Source: an uncultured Eubacteriales bacterium
GTDB taxonomy: Bacteria; Bacillota; Clostridia; Oscillospirales; Oscillospiraceae
Length of the DNA: 64,000 nucleotides
Reading direction: 5' to 3'
Assembly: GCA_900551995.1 (NCBI GenBank)
Contig: URXW01000004.1
Location: 11,333 to 75,332, forward strand
The first letter of the stretch is position 1; each line of letters begins with the position of its first letter. A program made the translations under genes and the position numbers. The notes beneath the pieces were generated by a model. The model had not been told where the DNA came from and did no database searches. It saw only the letters and a program-made list of their open reading frames with translations. Shown here one piece after another: positions 24,102 to 33,240 of this stretch.

Positions 24102-24506
24102 ATGTATCAGTCCAAGAATCCCTACAAGTACGGCACCGGCCGCCGCAAGTCCTCCGTCGCCCGTGTGCACCTGTTTGAGAACGGCACCGGCTCCATCACC
24201 ATCAACGGCCGCAGCATCGACGAGTATTTCGGTCTGGAGACGCTGAAGATGGTCGTCCGTCAGCCTCTGAACGCCACCAACACCCTGGGCAAAGTGGACA
24301 TCGTTGCCACCGTCGAGGGCGGCGGCGTGTCCGGCCAGGCCGGTGCACTGCGCCACGGCATCAGCCGCGCCCTGCTGCTGGTGAACCCCGAGTACCGCGC
24401 CATTCTGAAGAAGGCCGGCTTCCTGACCCGCGATCCTCGTATGAAGGAGCGCAAGAAGTACGGTCTGAAGGCCGCCCGTCGCGCACCTCAGTTCTCCAAG
24501 CGCTGA
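24102..24506 (+). CDS. rpsI: 30S ribosomal protein S9 (element target gene)
   Basis: 134 residues of uS9, ending with the conserved PQFSKR tail. [13 protein letters not shown] and the [14 protein letters not shown] segment are typical. The last 61 nt are repeated at the far end of the window with one silent change (CGT versus CGC), showing that an element integrated here and restored the reading frame. Confidence 0.97.
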   Translation: MYQSKNPYKYGTGRRKSSVARVHLFENGTGSITINGRSIDEYFGLETLKMVVRQPLNATNTLGKVDIVATVEGGGVSGQAGALRHGISRALLLVNPEYRAILKKAGFLTRDPRMKERKKYGLKAARRAPQFSKR

Positions 24507-24534
24507 GTTTATACCGCTTACCTGCAAAACGCCA
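24446..24534. repeat. attL: left direct repeat in rpsI 3' end
   Basis: 89 bp covering the last rpsI codons and 28 nt beyond, identical to 63912-64000 except position 24479 (T versus C). Defines the left border of the integrated element. The true repeat may be longer because the right copy runs off the window. Confidence 0.92.
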
Positions 24535-24562
24535 GAAACCACAAGGGTTTCTGGCGTTTTTG
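24526..24562 (+). terminator. rpsI terminator
   Basis: Stem CGCCAGAAACC (24530-24540) / GGTTTCTGGCG (24546-24556) followed by TTTTTG. The first arm lies partly in the att repeat. Confidence 0.88.
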
Positions 24563-24605
24563 TTTGTGCCTGTCCGTAACAGTATGTTTCGTTCTGTAGA
24601 TTTCT

Positions 24606-24648
24606 TCGGGGACATTTTAGGGGACAATTACGGACAAAAAGGGACAAG
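24606..24648. repeat. GGGGACA repeats at left end of element
   Basis: Four related copies (two GGGGACA, one CGGACA, one GGGACA) within about 40 bp. Matching GGGACAATT/GGGGACAATT copies lie at 63841-63862 near the right end. Candidate arm-type integrase sites or iterons. Confidence 0.55.
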
Positions 24649-24713
24649 CAAAGCGACAACTTCAAGACGCCGTCTAATGCCATCGCAATCGCCTCCAGAA
24701 CCTTGGAGGCAGT

Positions 24714-26291
24714 ATGAAAAACTCTTGGACAAAAGAAGAAAAAGCGACTTTCCGTACCCAGCATCCCACAAAATATCCCATCAAGCAAGCGAATCACAAT
24801 TCTCCCAAAGCCGACGTAAAGACTTTCGCCGACCTCATTTATGCAGCAGATCGTCCCGAATATAAGGGCATAGTGACAATTGCGCGCCGCCCCAAGGGAA
24901 CATCTACAATGGAGACGGTAGCGAGCGTTCCTGCGGAGCAGGTGGGAGAATGGCTCTCCCAGATGCATGTCTCGGCTGATGCCGACTACTATATCACAAA
25001 GGCGCAGTTCAAAGCTGCACAAACATGGGACACTGGTGAATTGTTTGCGCTGAACGCGATTTGGGTAGATATTGATGCGCACGAAAAAGCTTCAAACTGT
25101 CCAAATCCGGAAGATGCGCTGTCCTTGTTATCTCAAGGCCTTGAAATATGGACCGAGCTTCCTGAGCCCAATATTGTGGTTTACAGCGGAAGGGGTTTCC
25201 ATCTTATTTGGCTTATCGGCCAGTGTGCAGCGAGCCTTGGCTTTATGGCAAGCGAAATCTCAAAGCATATTGGAAATGCCATTCAAAATCTTCTCACCGA
25301 CTTGCAGATCATTGGCTACTCGGTCGATTCGGGGTATTGTTCAAATATTGCAGGATTGACACGCATTCCAGGCACATTTAACACTCACGCAAATAATTAC
25401 TGTACCTGCGAAATACGACATTCTGTTCGGATGTCGCTCGTAGAGGAATATAAGGATCTTCAGTTTTACCCAAGAAAGAGTATAGCAACTTCTGAGCCTT
25501 GTTACCGCTATATGCCTACGTCTGCACAGGCTGCGGGAGAGCTGCGTGTAAATGCTTTGCTGAAGCTGCTGAAACTGCGCACAAACTGGGAGGGCTATCG
25601 GGACTATTTTCTGCTTATTTTGTTCTCGGCCTGCCAAATGGCCGGATACTCCAATGAAGAAGCTCTTCGACTGGCACTGAAGGCCAACACACAATTGAAA
25701 CCAGCTCTATCCGAGCGCGAGGTTCAGTCTCTACTGTCAACCGCAGTAAAAAAGCACTACAAAATGAAAAATGCCTACATTATAACTACATTGGATCTTA
25801 CCGCCGATGAGCAGACTGCCATTGGTATTTCCGTTATGCCCACAGGGGAGGCGAAGCGCAGCAAAAACCAGGCGCGGGATGAAAAGATTGCGGCCAAGCG
25901 GAGGAAGGAAAACCGCACAATCATGCGGTTTCATATCCTCGGCTGGAGCATCGGTGCCATCGCAAAAAAGGTGAACCGCTGCTATAACACAGTTAAGAAG
26001 CGCATCGGCGAACTGGCAGGAAAATTGGAGGAGCTTTTTTCTGACCGTGAACTCAGATTACTTTTTCGTCAGCGTGCGAAGCGCATCGTGGAGAAGCTGA
26101 AGAAGTGCGCAGCCTCCGTTTCATTTTTTGAAGGGCTTATATATTATGCTGATATGGGCAAGTCCAGTATGAGCCAGTCTACAGTAGAAGGGCTTGCATA
26201 TCAGCCTGAGCACGAACGGAAAAGTCGAAGAAAACGGGATGAAGGAAGTATCTGCGCATATCTGAACGAGGAGAGGTGGTGTGCAGAATGA
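24714..26291 (+). CDS. Replication primase of archaeo-eukaryotic type
   Basis: 525 residues. IWVDIDAHE (about 115-123) supplies the acidic metal motif, and VVYSGRGFHLIW (about 151-162) the SxxxH-type motif of archaeo-eukaryotic primases. NWEGYRDYFLLILFSACQMAGYSNEEALRLA (about 282-312) resembles the helical PriCT module. A C-terminal HTH (GWSIGAIAKKVNRCYNTVKKR) precedes a basic tail. First gene of the element; likely initiates replication of its excised form. Next gene overlaps its stop codon. Confidence 0.75.
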   Translation: MKNSWTKEEKATFRTQHPTKYPIKQANHNSPKADVKTFADLIYAADRPEYKGIVTIARRPKGTSTMETVASVPAEQVGEWLSQMHVSADADYYITKAQFKAAQTWDTGELFALNAIWVDIDAHEKASNCPNPEDALSLLSQGLEIWTELPEPNIVVYSGRGFHLIWLIGQCAASLGFMASEISKHIGNAIQNLLTDLQIIGYSVDSGYCSNIAGLTRIPGTFNTHANNYCTCEIRHSVRMSLVEEYKDLQFYPRKSIATSEPCYRYMPTSAQAAGELRVNALLKLLKLRTNWEGYRDYFLLILFSACQMAGYSNEEALRLALKANTQLKPALSEREVQSLLSTAVKKHYKMKNAYIITTLDLTADEQTAIGISVMPTGEAKRSKNQARDEKIAAKRRKENRTIMRFHILGWSIGAIAKKVNRCYNTVKKRIGELAGKLEELFSDRELRLLFRQRAKRIVEKLKKCAASVSFFEGLIYYADMGKSSMSQSTVEGLAYQPEHERKSRRKRDEGSICAYLNEERWCAE

Positions 26292-26779
26292 ACAATGTAT
26301 TGTTATCCTCCAAAAACATGTGCTGGTGCACGCCGCAGGACTTTTTTGACAAATTGGATAGCGAGTTTAACTTCGTGCTTGACCCCGCTGCGACAGATAA
26401 AACGGCAAAGTGCGCGTTGTTCTATACCCCTGAAACGGATGGACTTTCGCAGAGCTGGGACCGTGGCGGTGCAGTATTTTGCAACCCGCCCTACGGAAGA
26501 GAGATCGGTAAATGGGTGAGGAAGGCGTTTGAAGAGGCGCGCTGTGGATATCCAATTATTTTACTTATCCCCGCGCGGACAGATACGGCATACTTTCACG
26601 ATTACATTTACGGAAAAGCGGAAATTCGCTTTATTCGTGGGCGTCTGCGGTTCACGGATGAAGACGGAAATGTCTCTGCTCCTGCGCCGTTTCCTTCTAT
26701 GGTAGTGATCTACAACGGGAAAAACTTGCTGCCCCAAAACAACGTGTCTGGCACAGTCCCAAAGGGGACATGTGCCTAA
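26288..26779 (+). CDS. Phage-type DNA N6-adenine methyltransferase
   Basis: 163 residues. WCTPQDFFDKL...FVLDPAA and the catalytic NPPYG motif match the phage Dam family (PF05869-type). Starts within the primase stop (ATGA). Probably methylates the element's own DNA; no cognate nuclease is adjacent. Confidence 0.88.
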   Translation: MNNVLLSSKNMCWCTPQDFFDKLDSEFNFVLDPAATDKTAKCALFYTPETDGLSQSWDRGGAVFCNPPYGREIGKWVRKAFEEARCGYPIILLIPARTDTAYFHDYIYGKAEIRFIRGRLRFTDEDGNVSAPAPFPSMVVIYNGKNLLPQNNVSGTVPKGTCA

Positions 26780-26798
26780 TGCCAGGGAGGTTTCCAAC

Positions 26799-27707
26799 AT
26801 GCAATTTGCCCCCATTTTACCGCCTGTGAAGCCCAGTACGCCGGCAGCTTCGAACCGCACAGACGGTGCGCAGCACACCGCTTACCGCGTACCTGAGGCG
26901 ATGTTTAAGCTGCGCTTGCTGACCCGGAACATCAATGATGACGCTGAGAATCTGCTTACGCTAAACAAAAAAATCGGGCAGGCATTGATACGATTTTTCT
27001 CTGAAATGCAGTCCGTTCAACGGATGGCAAACGCCGAATTCGCTGATGAGGAATATGCTGAGGCAGTGGCAAGAGAGGTGGAAAGTGCCATTGAAAAATT
27101 GGACAATAACACGTATTGGAGCCTCCTGAGAACGCTCACGCTCATGGGCAAAATTGACGCGGTCAGGGCAGGATTAGGCACAGATGAAACGTTGCCCTCG
27201 GATGAAATATGCACGCAGCTCTACCGGAAAATTGCTCGTGAAATACATGCATTTGACGCTTTTGTCGAGGGAAATATGTTGCTCGTTCGGATGCCTATGC
27301 TGCCCTCCATCCGCGCCCATGGTGTAATCAATAGCGGGCAGAAGCGCGCTATCTTTGACACGCCGATGTTTGTGGAAACTGTGCGCGGGTCAGTGCTTTC
27401 TGTGAAAGAAAAGCTGCCGAAAATCGCAAAGAAATGCATTACCTATCTCTTCATTTACAGGGATACAGCTGCCCCACATCTGGACTCCGATAACCATAAT
27501 ACTAAGTCGATTACCGACGTGATTTGCTCTTATTTCGAGGCTGGCGATGATGGATTTTATGCGGACTTCCGCTTCTTTACGAGGGCATCCGAGCTCCTCC
27601 CGGCAGGGACATACATCACGGTTTCGGCGATGGACGGCGTACTCCCCACGCCTGAACATATTATCGAAATGTGGACGGCGCGACTGCGGAGCCGAATGGA
27701 TATTTGA
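26799..27707 (+). CDS. Element protein of unknown function
   Basis: 302 residues. The start at 26799 follows AGGGAGGTTTCCAAC. Largely alpha-helical N-terminal half (FKLRLLTRNINDDAENLL...), C-terminal half more mixed. Such proteins recur beside replication genes of Clostridial elements, but I cannot name a function. Co-transcribed with the primase/methyltransferase genes. Confidence 0.7.
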   Translation: MQFAPILPPVKPSTPAASNRTDGAQHTAYRVPEAMFKLRLLTRNINDDAENLLTLNKKIGQALIRFFSEMQSVQRMANAEFADEEYAEAVAREVESAIEKLDNNTYWSLLRTLTLMGKIDAVRAGLGTDETLPSDEICTQLYRKIAREIHAFDAFVEGNMLLVRMPMLPSIRAHGVINSGQKRAIFDTPMFVETVRGSVLSVKEKLPKIAKKCITYLFIYRDTAAPHLDSDNHNTKSITDVICSYFEAGDDGFYADFRFFTRASELLPAGTYITVSAMDGVLPTPEHIIEMWTARLRSRMDI

Positions 27708-27984
27708 CCCCATATTCATCACACCCCGGTGAGAGTGTTTTGCACACTAATACACGGTCATTCCGGATGCCGCATTTCAGACAAGTCGGCAGACCTGTAA
27801 ACCCGCTGAAGCACAAGGGTTTTGCAGTTTTGCAAGGGCGGAAAAGCCAATGTCTCTGTACGAATAGGACAATTCGGAAGATACTTTACCCACATGACAG
27901 CCGCCCGAATAAAAGGGTAAACTGTTTATAAGATACGGCTCATTCAGGGGGCGGCTGACCAGAACTGAGGAGAGGAGCACCACA
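27708..27984. other. Intergenic region with long-range inverted repeat
   Basis: No gene seen. CAGCCGCCC (about 27899) and GGGCGGCTG (about 27950) can pair around a 43-nt AT-rich loop, just ahead of the next gene. A GGACAATTCGG near 27867 echoes the element-end repeats. Possibly a replication or regulatory site. Confidence 0.35.
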
Positions 27985-29181
27985 ATGTATACGCCTTCTA
28001 AAATAAAAATCAGTATGCTGTGCGCACTCGCCCTTTGCGGTCAGGTGCGCCGCGATGACCTTGCTATTTTTGCGCGGACGGCTGACGCAGGAGTTCGCAC
28101 GATACGCGAGCTGGAAGACAAGGGTCTCATCGAGGACAAAACTGTCGAGGTGACGGTGCGGATCGACGGAAGAAACCGCCCGCGGATGCGCCATGTCTGC
28201 GGCCTCACAAATGCAGGGCTTTTGTTTCTGCTTACGCATGGCGCATCACTTTTTCCGTGGCTGGCAAGCGTGCCGAAAGAAATCGTTGGGCGGGTCAATT
28301 TGAAAGGCGGCAGCTGCACGCGGCGAATTCCGTTGGACAGGCGGCTGGATCTAAGTGGAGCCAATTGCTTTTTTATCGCAGCAGGCTACGAGACCCGCCC
28401 TCTTGTATTCGATGAAAACATGAAAGAGGGAAAGCCCTCGTTAGCAAGCTGCCTTGCGGAGATTTTACCGCCGCTGGATGCTCGCAATGACCGCAGCTTC
28501 TACAATGTACTGGAGATAAAGAGGGACATTCTGGGTAACGGCATGGCTGCACGCTTTGCCCGGTATGTGGGGTTTGTTGTGCACGGCGGTATGCCGGCAG
28601 CCGTATACGTCGTGCCGCAGGGGGGACTGTCATGGGGCACGAGCGTGGTGAACAAGGAGCGAGCACTCTTTGACGACTTTGTCCTCAGAGGGATGCATAC
28701 CGCAAAGGATATGGGGCACGATTGTATTCTGCTGGTTCGCAAGCCCCGCGATTTGAGCAGGACACTTGCCATGGAACCCGGCAAGGTGGTGCCGCGGGGT
28801 ATGCGCTATGTCGTGCCGATGAGCCGGGAGGGGATGAGAGATTTGGAATATATCCAAAACTGGGGCTACCACAAATTAAAGGCAGCGTGCAGTGAAAGCA
28901 TAAGCGAGGCCGGCTATGCGAAGAACACGGAGAAGGGTACGATTCCGGGAAACGCGGCAACGAGAATATCTACGGTATGCCCGCTGATAGACCCGGTTAC
29001 CGGCAATTACATCACAATAGGACCGCTGATAACGATTCACGTGCTGAAGGAAAATGCGGCACTGATGCAGGTGGGAAAGCCCATCACTGTTTTCTGCTTT
29101 CCGCATCAAATGGCCTTTTATCGCGCGGCCCTCGGTGAAGAAATAGATTTCCTTCTGGCCTCTGCTGAAGGCGCGGGGTGA
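27985..29181 (+). CDS. Winged-helix protein of unknown function
   Basis: 398 residues. The N-terminus (KISMLCALALCGQVRRDDLAI...TIRELEDKGLIED...LTNAGLLFLL) reads as a winged helix-turn-helix like that of replication-relaxation proteins. The rest (about 100-398) has no domain I recognise. Ribosome binding site GAGGAGAGGAG. A perfect hairpin overlaps its stop codon. Confidence 0.65.
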   Translation: MYTPSKIKISMLCALALCGQVRRDDLAIFARTADAGVRTIRELEDKGLIEDKTVEVTVRIDGRNRPRMRHVCGLTNAGLLFLLTHGASLFPWLASVPKEIVGRVNLKGGSCTRRIPLDRRLDLSGANCFFIAAGYETRPLVFDENMKEGKPSLASCLAEILPPLDARNDRSFYNVLEIKRDILGNGMAARFARYVGFVVHGGMPAAVYVVPQGGLSWGTSVVNKERALFDDFVLRGMHTAKDMGHDCILLVRKPRDLSRTLAMEPGKVVPRGMRYVVPMSREGMRDLEYIQNWGYHKLKAACSESISEAGYAKNTEKGTIPGNAATRISTVCPLIDPVTGNYITIGPLITIHVLKENAALMQVGKPITVFCFPHQMAFYRAALGEEIDFLLASAEGAG

Positions 29182-29205
29182 TCCGCTACGCGGATCACCC
29201 CGCGC
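29171..29205. repeat. REP-like palindrome, copy 1
   Basis: GCGCGGGGTGATCCGC TAC followed by its complement. The core GTGATCCGCG/CGGATCAC is shared with copies at 32847 and 35148. No T-tract. Confidence 0.65.
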
Positions 29206-29230
29206 AAAGATGGCAGTCGGCTGGATATGG

Positions 29231-30571
29231 TTACAGAAACATTGCCATGTAGATGGGCAGATGAAGGATGTTATCGGAGCGCATAACATCCTTAGTGTAA
29301 AGGATGTAGCTCTCACCGATTTTCGAGGAGAACTTTGCGCGGAATTTGTCCAATGATGCGTGGCTGCGGTAGCTGCCGGACTTCACTTCGATGGGGGCTA
29401 TTTTTTTGCCCTCGGCAATCAGGAAATCGACCTCCATATGGTTTTCCCGATGCTCCTTATCGCAGCGGGAGTAGAAGTAGAGCTTGTGTCCGCGGCATCG
29501 GAGCATCTGCGCCACCATGTTTTCCAAAATCATACCCTCATTTACGTCCAGCTTGTCAAAAAGGATGGCTTTATACAGCTCGTTGTCCGTATAGCCCTTG
29601 TCCATGAATGTCTGTGTCACCAGCAACCCCGTGTCTGCCATATAGCATTTCTGCGTGGCGTGGTCGGCACTGAGGGCAAGCCCTACATTGGGGTCGGTGG
29701 CGTTGAAGCAGGTATTGACTACCATCGCTTCGTTCAGCCAGATAAAGGAATCCTCATAGGAACGGAAACGTGCATTTTCACCCAGCGAACTCAGCCGATA
29801 TTTCTTTTCCTTTTTGGATAGCTGACCGGAAATACCGTCGAAAACAGCATAGACCTTATCCTCGTATCCCTCTGCGAACTTGGCGACATCGTCGCGGTAG
29901 AGCCGCAGAATGTTTCGCTTCGCCATGTCGGAAGCGGCAAAGTCCTTCCCATTCAGGTAGGCGAGGATGGACTGGGGCATCCCGCCTACCAGCAGGTACT
30001 GCCGGAAGCTATTCATAACCTTTCGATGCACCGCCTGACCCAAGGGCTTTTGCGCCTCGAATGCCTGCCGGATAAACGGAACGGTGACCTCATCATCCAG
30101 TGCCCACAGAAATTCTTCAAAGTCCAAGGGGAACATCTCCAGATGTTCCTCCTCCGATGGGATGATAATGTCCTTGACGTTCTTCTTGAGCCGGATGAGA
30201 GAGCCTGTTTCCAGATAATCGTAGCGACCATCCGCCACAAGGTATTTGATGAGCTGCCGTGCGCGGGGGAACTGCTGCACCTCATCAAACACGATGAGGG
30301 ACTCCCTGTTATAGAGCTGGACCCCGAAGAAAACGGACAGCTTGGCGAAAAACATATCGAGGTCGGTGCTGTCATTTTCAAAGATATCCAATACATCCTT
30401 CGGGACATTCCCGAAATCAATAATGATGTGGCTTTTATACTCGTTTTCTGCGAACTCCTTGGCAATGAAGCTCTTGCCAACGCGCCTTGCGCCGTCAATC
30501 AGCAGCGCTGTCGTTCCGCCGCTTCGCTGCTTCCACGCAACGAGGTCGTCATAAATCTTCCGCTTCAGCAT
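29231..30571 (-). CDS. AAA_14/DUF4143 ATPase, copy A
   Basis: 446 residues. Walker A DGARRVGKSF (about 26-35), Walker B SLIVFDEVQQFPRA, and sensor-like LETGSLIRL. The C-terminal DUF4143 region ends with a nuclease-like VDFLI...IAPIEVKSG signature. Family role is unknown. Three full copies lie within 5.3 kb here, all on the same strand and about 25-30% alike by eye. Its promoter carries three 13-bp direct repeats at exactly 33-bp spacing. Confidence 0.9.
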   Translation of the reverse strand: MLKRKIYDDLVAWKQRSGGTTALLIDGARRVGKSFIAKEFAENEYKSHIIIDFGNVPKDVLDIFENDSTDLDMFFAKLSVFFGVQLYNRESLIVFDEVQQFPRARQLIKYLVADGRYDYLETGSLIRLKKNVKDIIIPSEEEHLEMFPLDFEEFLWALDDEVTVPFIRQAFEAQKPLGQAVHRKVMNSFRQYLLVGGMPQSILAYLNGKDFAASDMAKRNILRLYRDDVAKFAEGYEDKVYAVFDGISGQLSKKEKKYRLSSLGENARFRSYEDSFIWLNEAMVVNTCFNATDPNVGLALSADHATQKCYMADTGLLVTQTFMDKGYTDNELYKAILFDKLDVNEGMILENMVAQMLRCRGHKLYFYSRCDKEHRENHMEVDFLIAEGKKIAPIEVKSGSYRSHASLDKFRAKFSSKIGESYILYTKDVMRSDNILHLPIYMAMFL

Positions 30572-30611
30572 ACCGATTCCTCCTGCCTTTCAAAGTCGTG
30601 CTGTTTTCCAT

Positions 30612-30641
30612 AGTTTAGCACAGGCCTGCACGAAAAGGCAA
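30612..30641 (-). promoter_or_regulatory. Promoter of ATPase copy A
   Basis: Reverse strand TTGCCT (30636-30641), 18-nt spacer, TAAACT (30612-30617). Overlapped by the first direct repeat. Confidence 0.5.
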
Positions 30642-30705
30642 GTTAAATATGTCGATATTTGCACGAAACGGCAGGAGAGATGACTTTGCTGCTGCACGAA
30701 ACGGC
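30627..30705. repeat. Three 13-bp direct repeats at 33-bp spacing
   Basis: TGCACGAAAAGGC (30627), TGCACGAAACGGC (30660) and TGCACGAAACGGC (30693). The regular phase (three helical turns) and overlap with the promoter suggest an operator for the downstream ATPase or its regulator. A diverged copy (TGCACGAAAACCGC) appears near 33208. Confidence 0.75.
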
Positions 30706-30869
30706 GGGTTTTCGCAGACCCCCCAAAGCCCCCTCAGAGCCCCGCTGGGCCATGCCGCAGAGCTGGGTATAGTTTCTCGCACACGGGCAGTTCCGCGCCT
30801 ACTGCGCCTCGTCTGAGGCTTCCGGCGGCACGCTGCCGCACACTGCTCTCCCGACACCTGAAGCAAAAG

Positions 30870-30903
30870 AGTGCTCCTGCGAGGTGGATCCTCGCAGGAG
30901 CAC
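30870..30903. terminator. Strong hairpin between ATPase copies B and A
   Basis: GTGCTCCTGCGAGG / CCTCGCAGGAGCAC around TGGAT, downstream of copy B (reverse strand). T-tract is weak. The remaining 30710-30959 sequence holds no gene I can support. Confidence 0.55.
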
Positions 30904-30959
30904 TTCTTCCAAGCCGTCCGACTGGCTTTGTGCCGCGATAAGTTTCACAAGGAAATGGC

Positions 30960-32255
30960 TCAGATACAAAACGCGGCATAGAGAGGAACGATTTTCTTGT
31001 TGTCCTCAAAGCCGAAGTTTTTGGCAGAGAGCTTGATTGCATAAGCGGGCTTGTAGGTGTCCATATAGACCTTTAAGCTCTTGGCTTTGGTGTTGTCGGC
31101 AGACTTGACCTCAATGGGAATGAGCTGCCCGTCACGCTGAATGATAAAATCAATTTCAGCCCCACGCTCGGACTCCCAATAGTAGGTGTGGTAGCCGTTA
31201 ATGGTAAGCTGCACATTAACATAGTTCTCCGCCATACCGCCCTTGAAGTCGTTAATTTCCTCGACCATATAGAGAATGTCATTGGCGGCTAAATCCTTTT
31301 TGGCGCAAAGCAGTCCTAAGTCAGACACATAAATCTTGAACGCATCAATATCACGGTAGTTTTCAAGGGGCTTTTTGATTTGCTCCACCTTGTATACCTG
31401 TGACACGATACCAGACAGGCAAAGCCATTCAATTGCGTTTTCAAATTCGGAAGCCCGTCCGCCTTTCTTAATCAGCTTATATTGGAAACGGGTATTCTTT
31501 TTTGAGAGCTGAACGGTAATGTTGTCATAAGCAAGTCTGGTTTTCTTAATTTCATTCAAGCTGTTATACTTGCTCATATCGTTGAGATAGCTTACAAGTA
31601 TCGTATCCTGCGTATGGCGGACAAGGATATAATCCTTTGTTTCAGCGAATTGCATCACGCACTCCGGCATACCGCCGACCACAAGATACCGACGGTAAAG
31701 CTGCATTGCGGCGTCGTGCAAGGCAACGGGAAGCGGCGTATCGGTTTGAAAGCATTGTTTAATCTGCTCTACCAAATCGCCCTCGCCGAGTGCCAACATA
31801 AATTCCTCCATATCCATAGGATAAAGTGTTTTCATATCGACCTTTCCTACGGGAAAAGAGAATTTTGCCCTGTTGACCGCAACCCCGAGCAAGCTGCCTG
31901 CGACAATGATGTGGTAATCTGGGGCGTCCTCGCAAAAGTATTTGAGGGAGGTCAAAGCCCTTTCGCAGAGCTGCACCTCGTCAAAGACTATCAGCGTTTT
32001 TTCTTTTACGATGGTCTGACCTGCGATATGGGACAAAATCGGTATCAGATAATCGGGGCTGATGTTTTCCTCAAAGGTTTCGTTCAGCTTTGGATTGGTT
32101 TCAAAGTTGAAGTATGCCACATTTTCATAGTGGGTGCGCCCGAACTCCAGAATGGAATAGGTCTTTCCGACCTGTCTTGCGCCCTGTAAGATAAGGGGCT
32201 TGCGGTGTTCGTTTTCTTTCCACGCTTCTAAGAAGCCCATAATCTTTCTATACAT
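30960..32255 (-). CDS. AAA_14/DUF4143 ATPase, copy B
   Basis: 431 residues. Walker A QGARQVGKTYS, Walker B TLIVFDEVQLCERAL, VAGSLLGVAV, and DUF4143 with AEIDFIIQRDGQLIPIEVKSAD near the end (PD-(D/E)xK-like). Same fold as copies A and C but clearly diverged, so it is not a recent duplicate. Promoter TTGATT-17-TATACT (32285-32313) with AT-rich GAATATT repeats upstream. Confidence 0.9.
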   Translation of the reverse strand: MYRKIMGFLEAWKENEHRKPLILQGARQVGKTYSILEFGRTHYENVAYFNFETNPKLNETFEENISPDYLIPILSHIAGQTIVKEKTLIVFDEVQLCERALTSLKYFCEDAPDYHIIVAGSLLGVAVNRAKFSFPVGKVDMKTLYPMDMEEFMLALGEGDLVEQIKQCFQTDTPLPVALHDAAMQLYRRYLVVGGMPECVMQFAETKDYILVRHTQDTILVSYLNDMSKYNSLNEIKKTRLAYDNITVQLSKKNTRFQYKLIKKGGRASEFENAIEWLCLSGIVSQVYKVEQIKKPLENYRDIDAFKIYVSDLGLLCAKKDLAANDILYMVEEINDFKGGMAENYVNVQLTINGYHTYYWESERGAEIDFIIQRDGQLIPIEVKSADNTKAKSLKVYMDTYKPAYAIKLSAKNFGFEDNKKIVPLYAAFCI

Positions 32256-32284
32256 AAGCAGTCCTCCTTAAAGGTGCTGACCAT

Positions 32285-32376
32285 AGTATAGCAGATATTC
32301 ATGTAAAAATCAACAATACCAAGTTGAATATTCGCAAAAAATGACACGAATATTTTTGTAAATCTAACATTATTCG
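32285..32376 (-). promoter_or_regulatory. Promoter and GAATATT repeats of ATPase copy B
   Basis: Reverse strand TTGATT (32308-32313), 17 nt, TATACT (32285-32290). Plus-strand GAATATTCG (32326), GAATATTTT (32348) and CATTATTCG (32368) are spaced 20-22 bp; a weaker GATATTC is at 32294. Confidence 0.5.
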
Positions 32377-32379
32377 ACG

Positions 32380-32570
32380 CGAGACGCGTTTTCTACATAG
32401 CTCGGGCACGACCAGCACTTTCGTCCTCACGAGCTTCGTGCAGAGCCGCGTCCCATTGCTCCGGCGGCAGTGCCAAGGAAAGCAGCGTCCCGCACCTGAG
32501 GTGCCACGCTGGTCACAAAATACTCGAACCCTCCGTTTGCTGGACGTGTTATAATATATCCGGGAACCAT
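32380..32570. other. Intergenic region without a gene
   Basis: GC-rich, no credible coding frame. A TATAAT near 32550 may be the -10 of the small gene at 32600. Otherwise nothing recognised. Confidence 0.4.
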
Positions 32571-32599
32571 TGTTAAGGACATCGAGAGGAGTGAACTAC

Positions 32600-32854
32600 A
32601 TGGGCTTGGAGAAGGCTATCGTATCTGGGCGGGAACACCGCAAGCCATACCACGGCGCGAAGGCGGTGTGCTTTAACTGCCGCAACCATGGTACTTGCGA
32701 CTATTGTAGGAGCAATCGGCTGTATGGCGCACGTAAGCGCGAGGCGGCTGCGAATGAGCGACAGGACGAATATGAGGCGTATGTCTGCGGCGGGAAGGAC
32801 TCCGCCGCAGACGCTTTTTATGAAGCCGCCTGCGAGCAAAGCACAAGCCGGTGA
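32600..32854 (+). CDS. Small Cys-containing element protein
   Basis: 84 residues. The start MGLEKAIVSGREHRKPYHGA follows GAGAGGAG. CFNCRNHGTCDYC is a likely zinc knuckle. Similar small proteins occur in Clostridial integrative elements; function unknown. A REP-like palindrome overlaps its 3' end. Confidence 0.7.
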   Translation: MGLEKAIVSGREHRKPYHGAKAVCFNCRNHGTCDYCRSNRLYGARKREAAANERQDEYEAYVCGGKDSAADAFYEAACEQSTSR

Positions 32855-32880
32855 TCCGCGCAGTCGCGCAGATCACCGGC
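32847..32880. repeat. REP-like palindrome, copy 2
   Basis: GCCGGTGATCCGCGC / GCGCAGATCACCGGC, same core as copies at 29171 and 35148. Confidence 0.65.
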
Positions 32881-32952
32881 CCTTCAGCTTTCGTAGGTTG
32901 TGTCGGTCAGGCATGGGAGCGGAAGATGCTTACCGCGTGTCTGAGAGGTATC

Positions 32953-33150
32953 TCACAGGTCTGCCTCTGCCAAATACCGTTTCAGCAGGAAAGTGCAGAA
33001 ATAGGGAAATGTGTAGATGTCATCGCTGAAGCCGATATTGCCGCCGGTGAGCTTGATGCCGCAGTGGATGTCGTCATACTTCTCACTGGCAATCAGTGTA
33101 CGAAGGGATTTTGCCGTGCCGTTTTTCGCCTTGACCTCAATCGAAGCCAC
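32953..33150 (-). pseudogene. Remnant of a fourth AAA_14/DUF4143 ATPase
   Basis: The reverse frame gives SIEVKAKNGTAKSLRTLI then a C-terminal YTFPYFCTFLLKRYL, matching only the last 60 or so residues of the DUF4143 region. No ATPase domain is present upstream. Decayed copy beside copy C. Confidence 0.65.
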
Positions 33151-33240
33151 AAAAAATGAACGAGTTTTTCAAGCGTTATCACATTTTATGAGCGAGTTTT
33201 GCTCATATCTGCACGAAAACCGCGCAGATGTGTTGCGGCA

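Noticed and set aside
27985..29181. Relaxase or conjugation gene
   Set aside because: Only an N-terminal winged-helix resemblance. No HUH or Tyr relaxase motif, and no VirB4, VirD4/TcpA or coupling protein anywhere in the element, so I do not call it conjugative.
30627..30705. CRISPR array
   Set aside because: Only three 13-bp repeats at 33-bp spacing with no cas genes; better explained as operator sites. No CRISPR array is present in the window.
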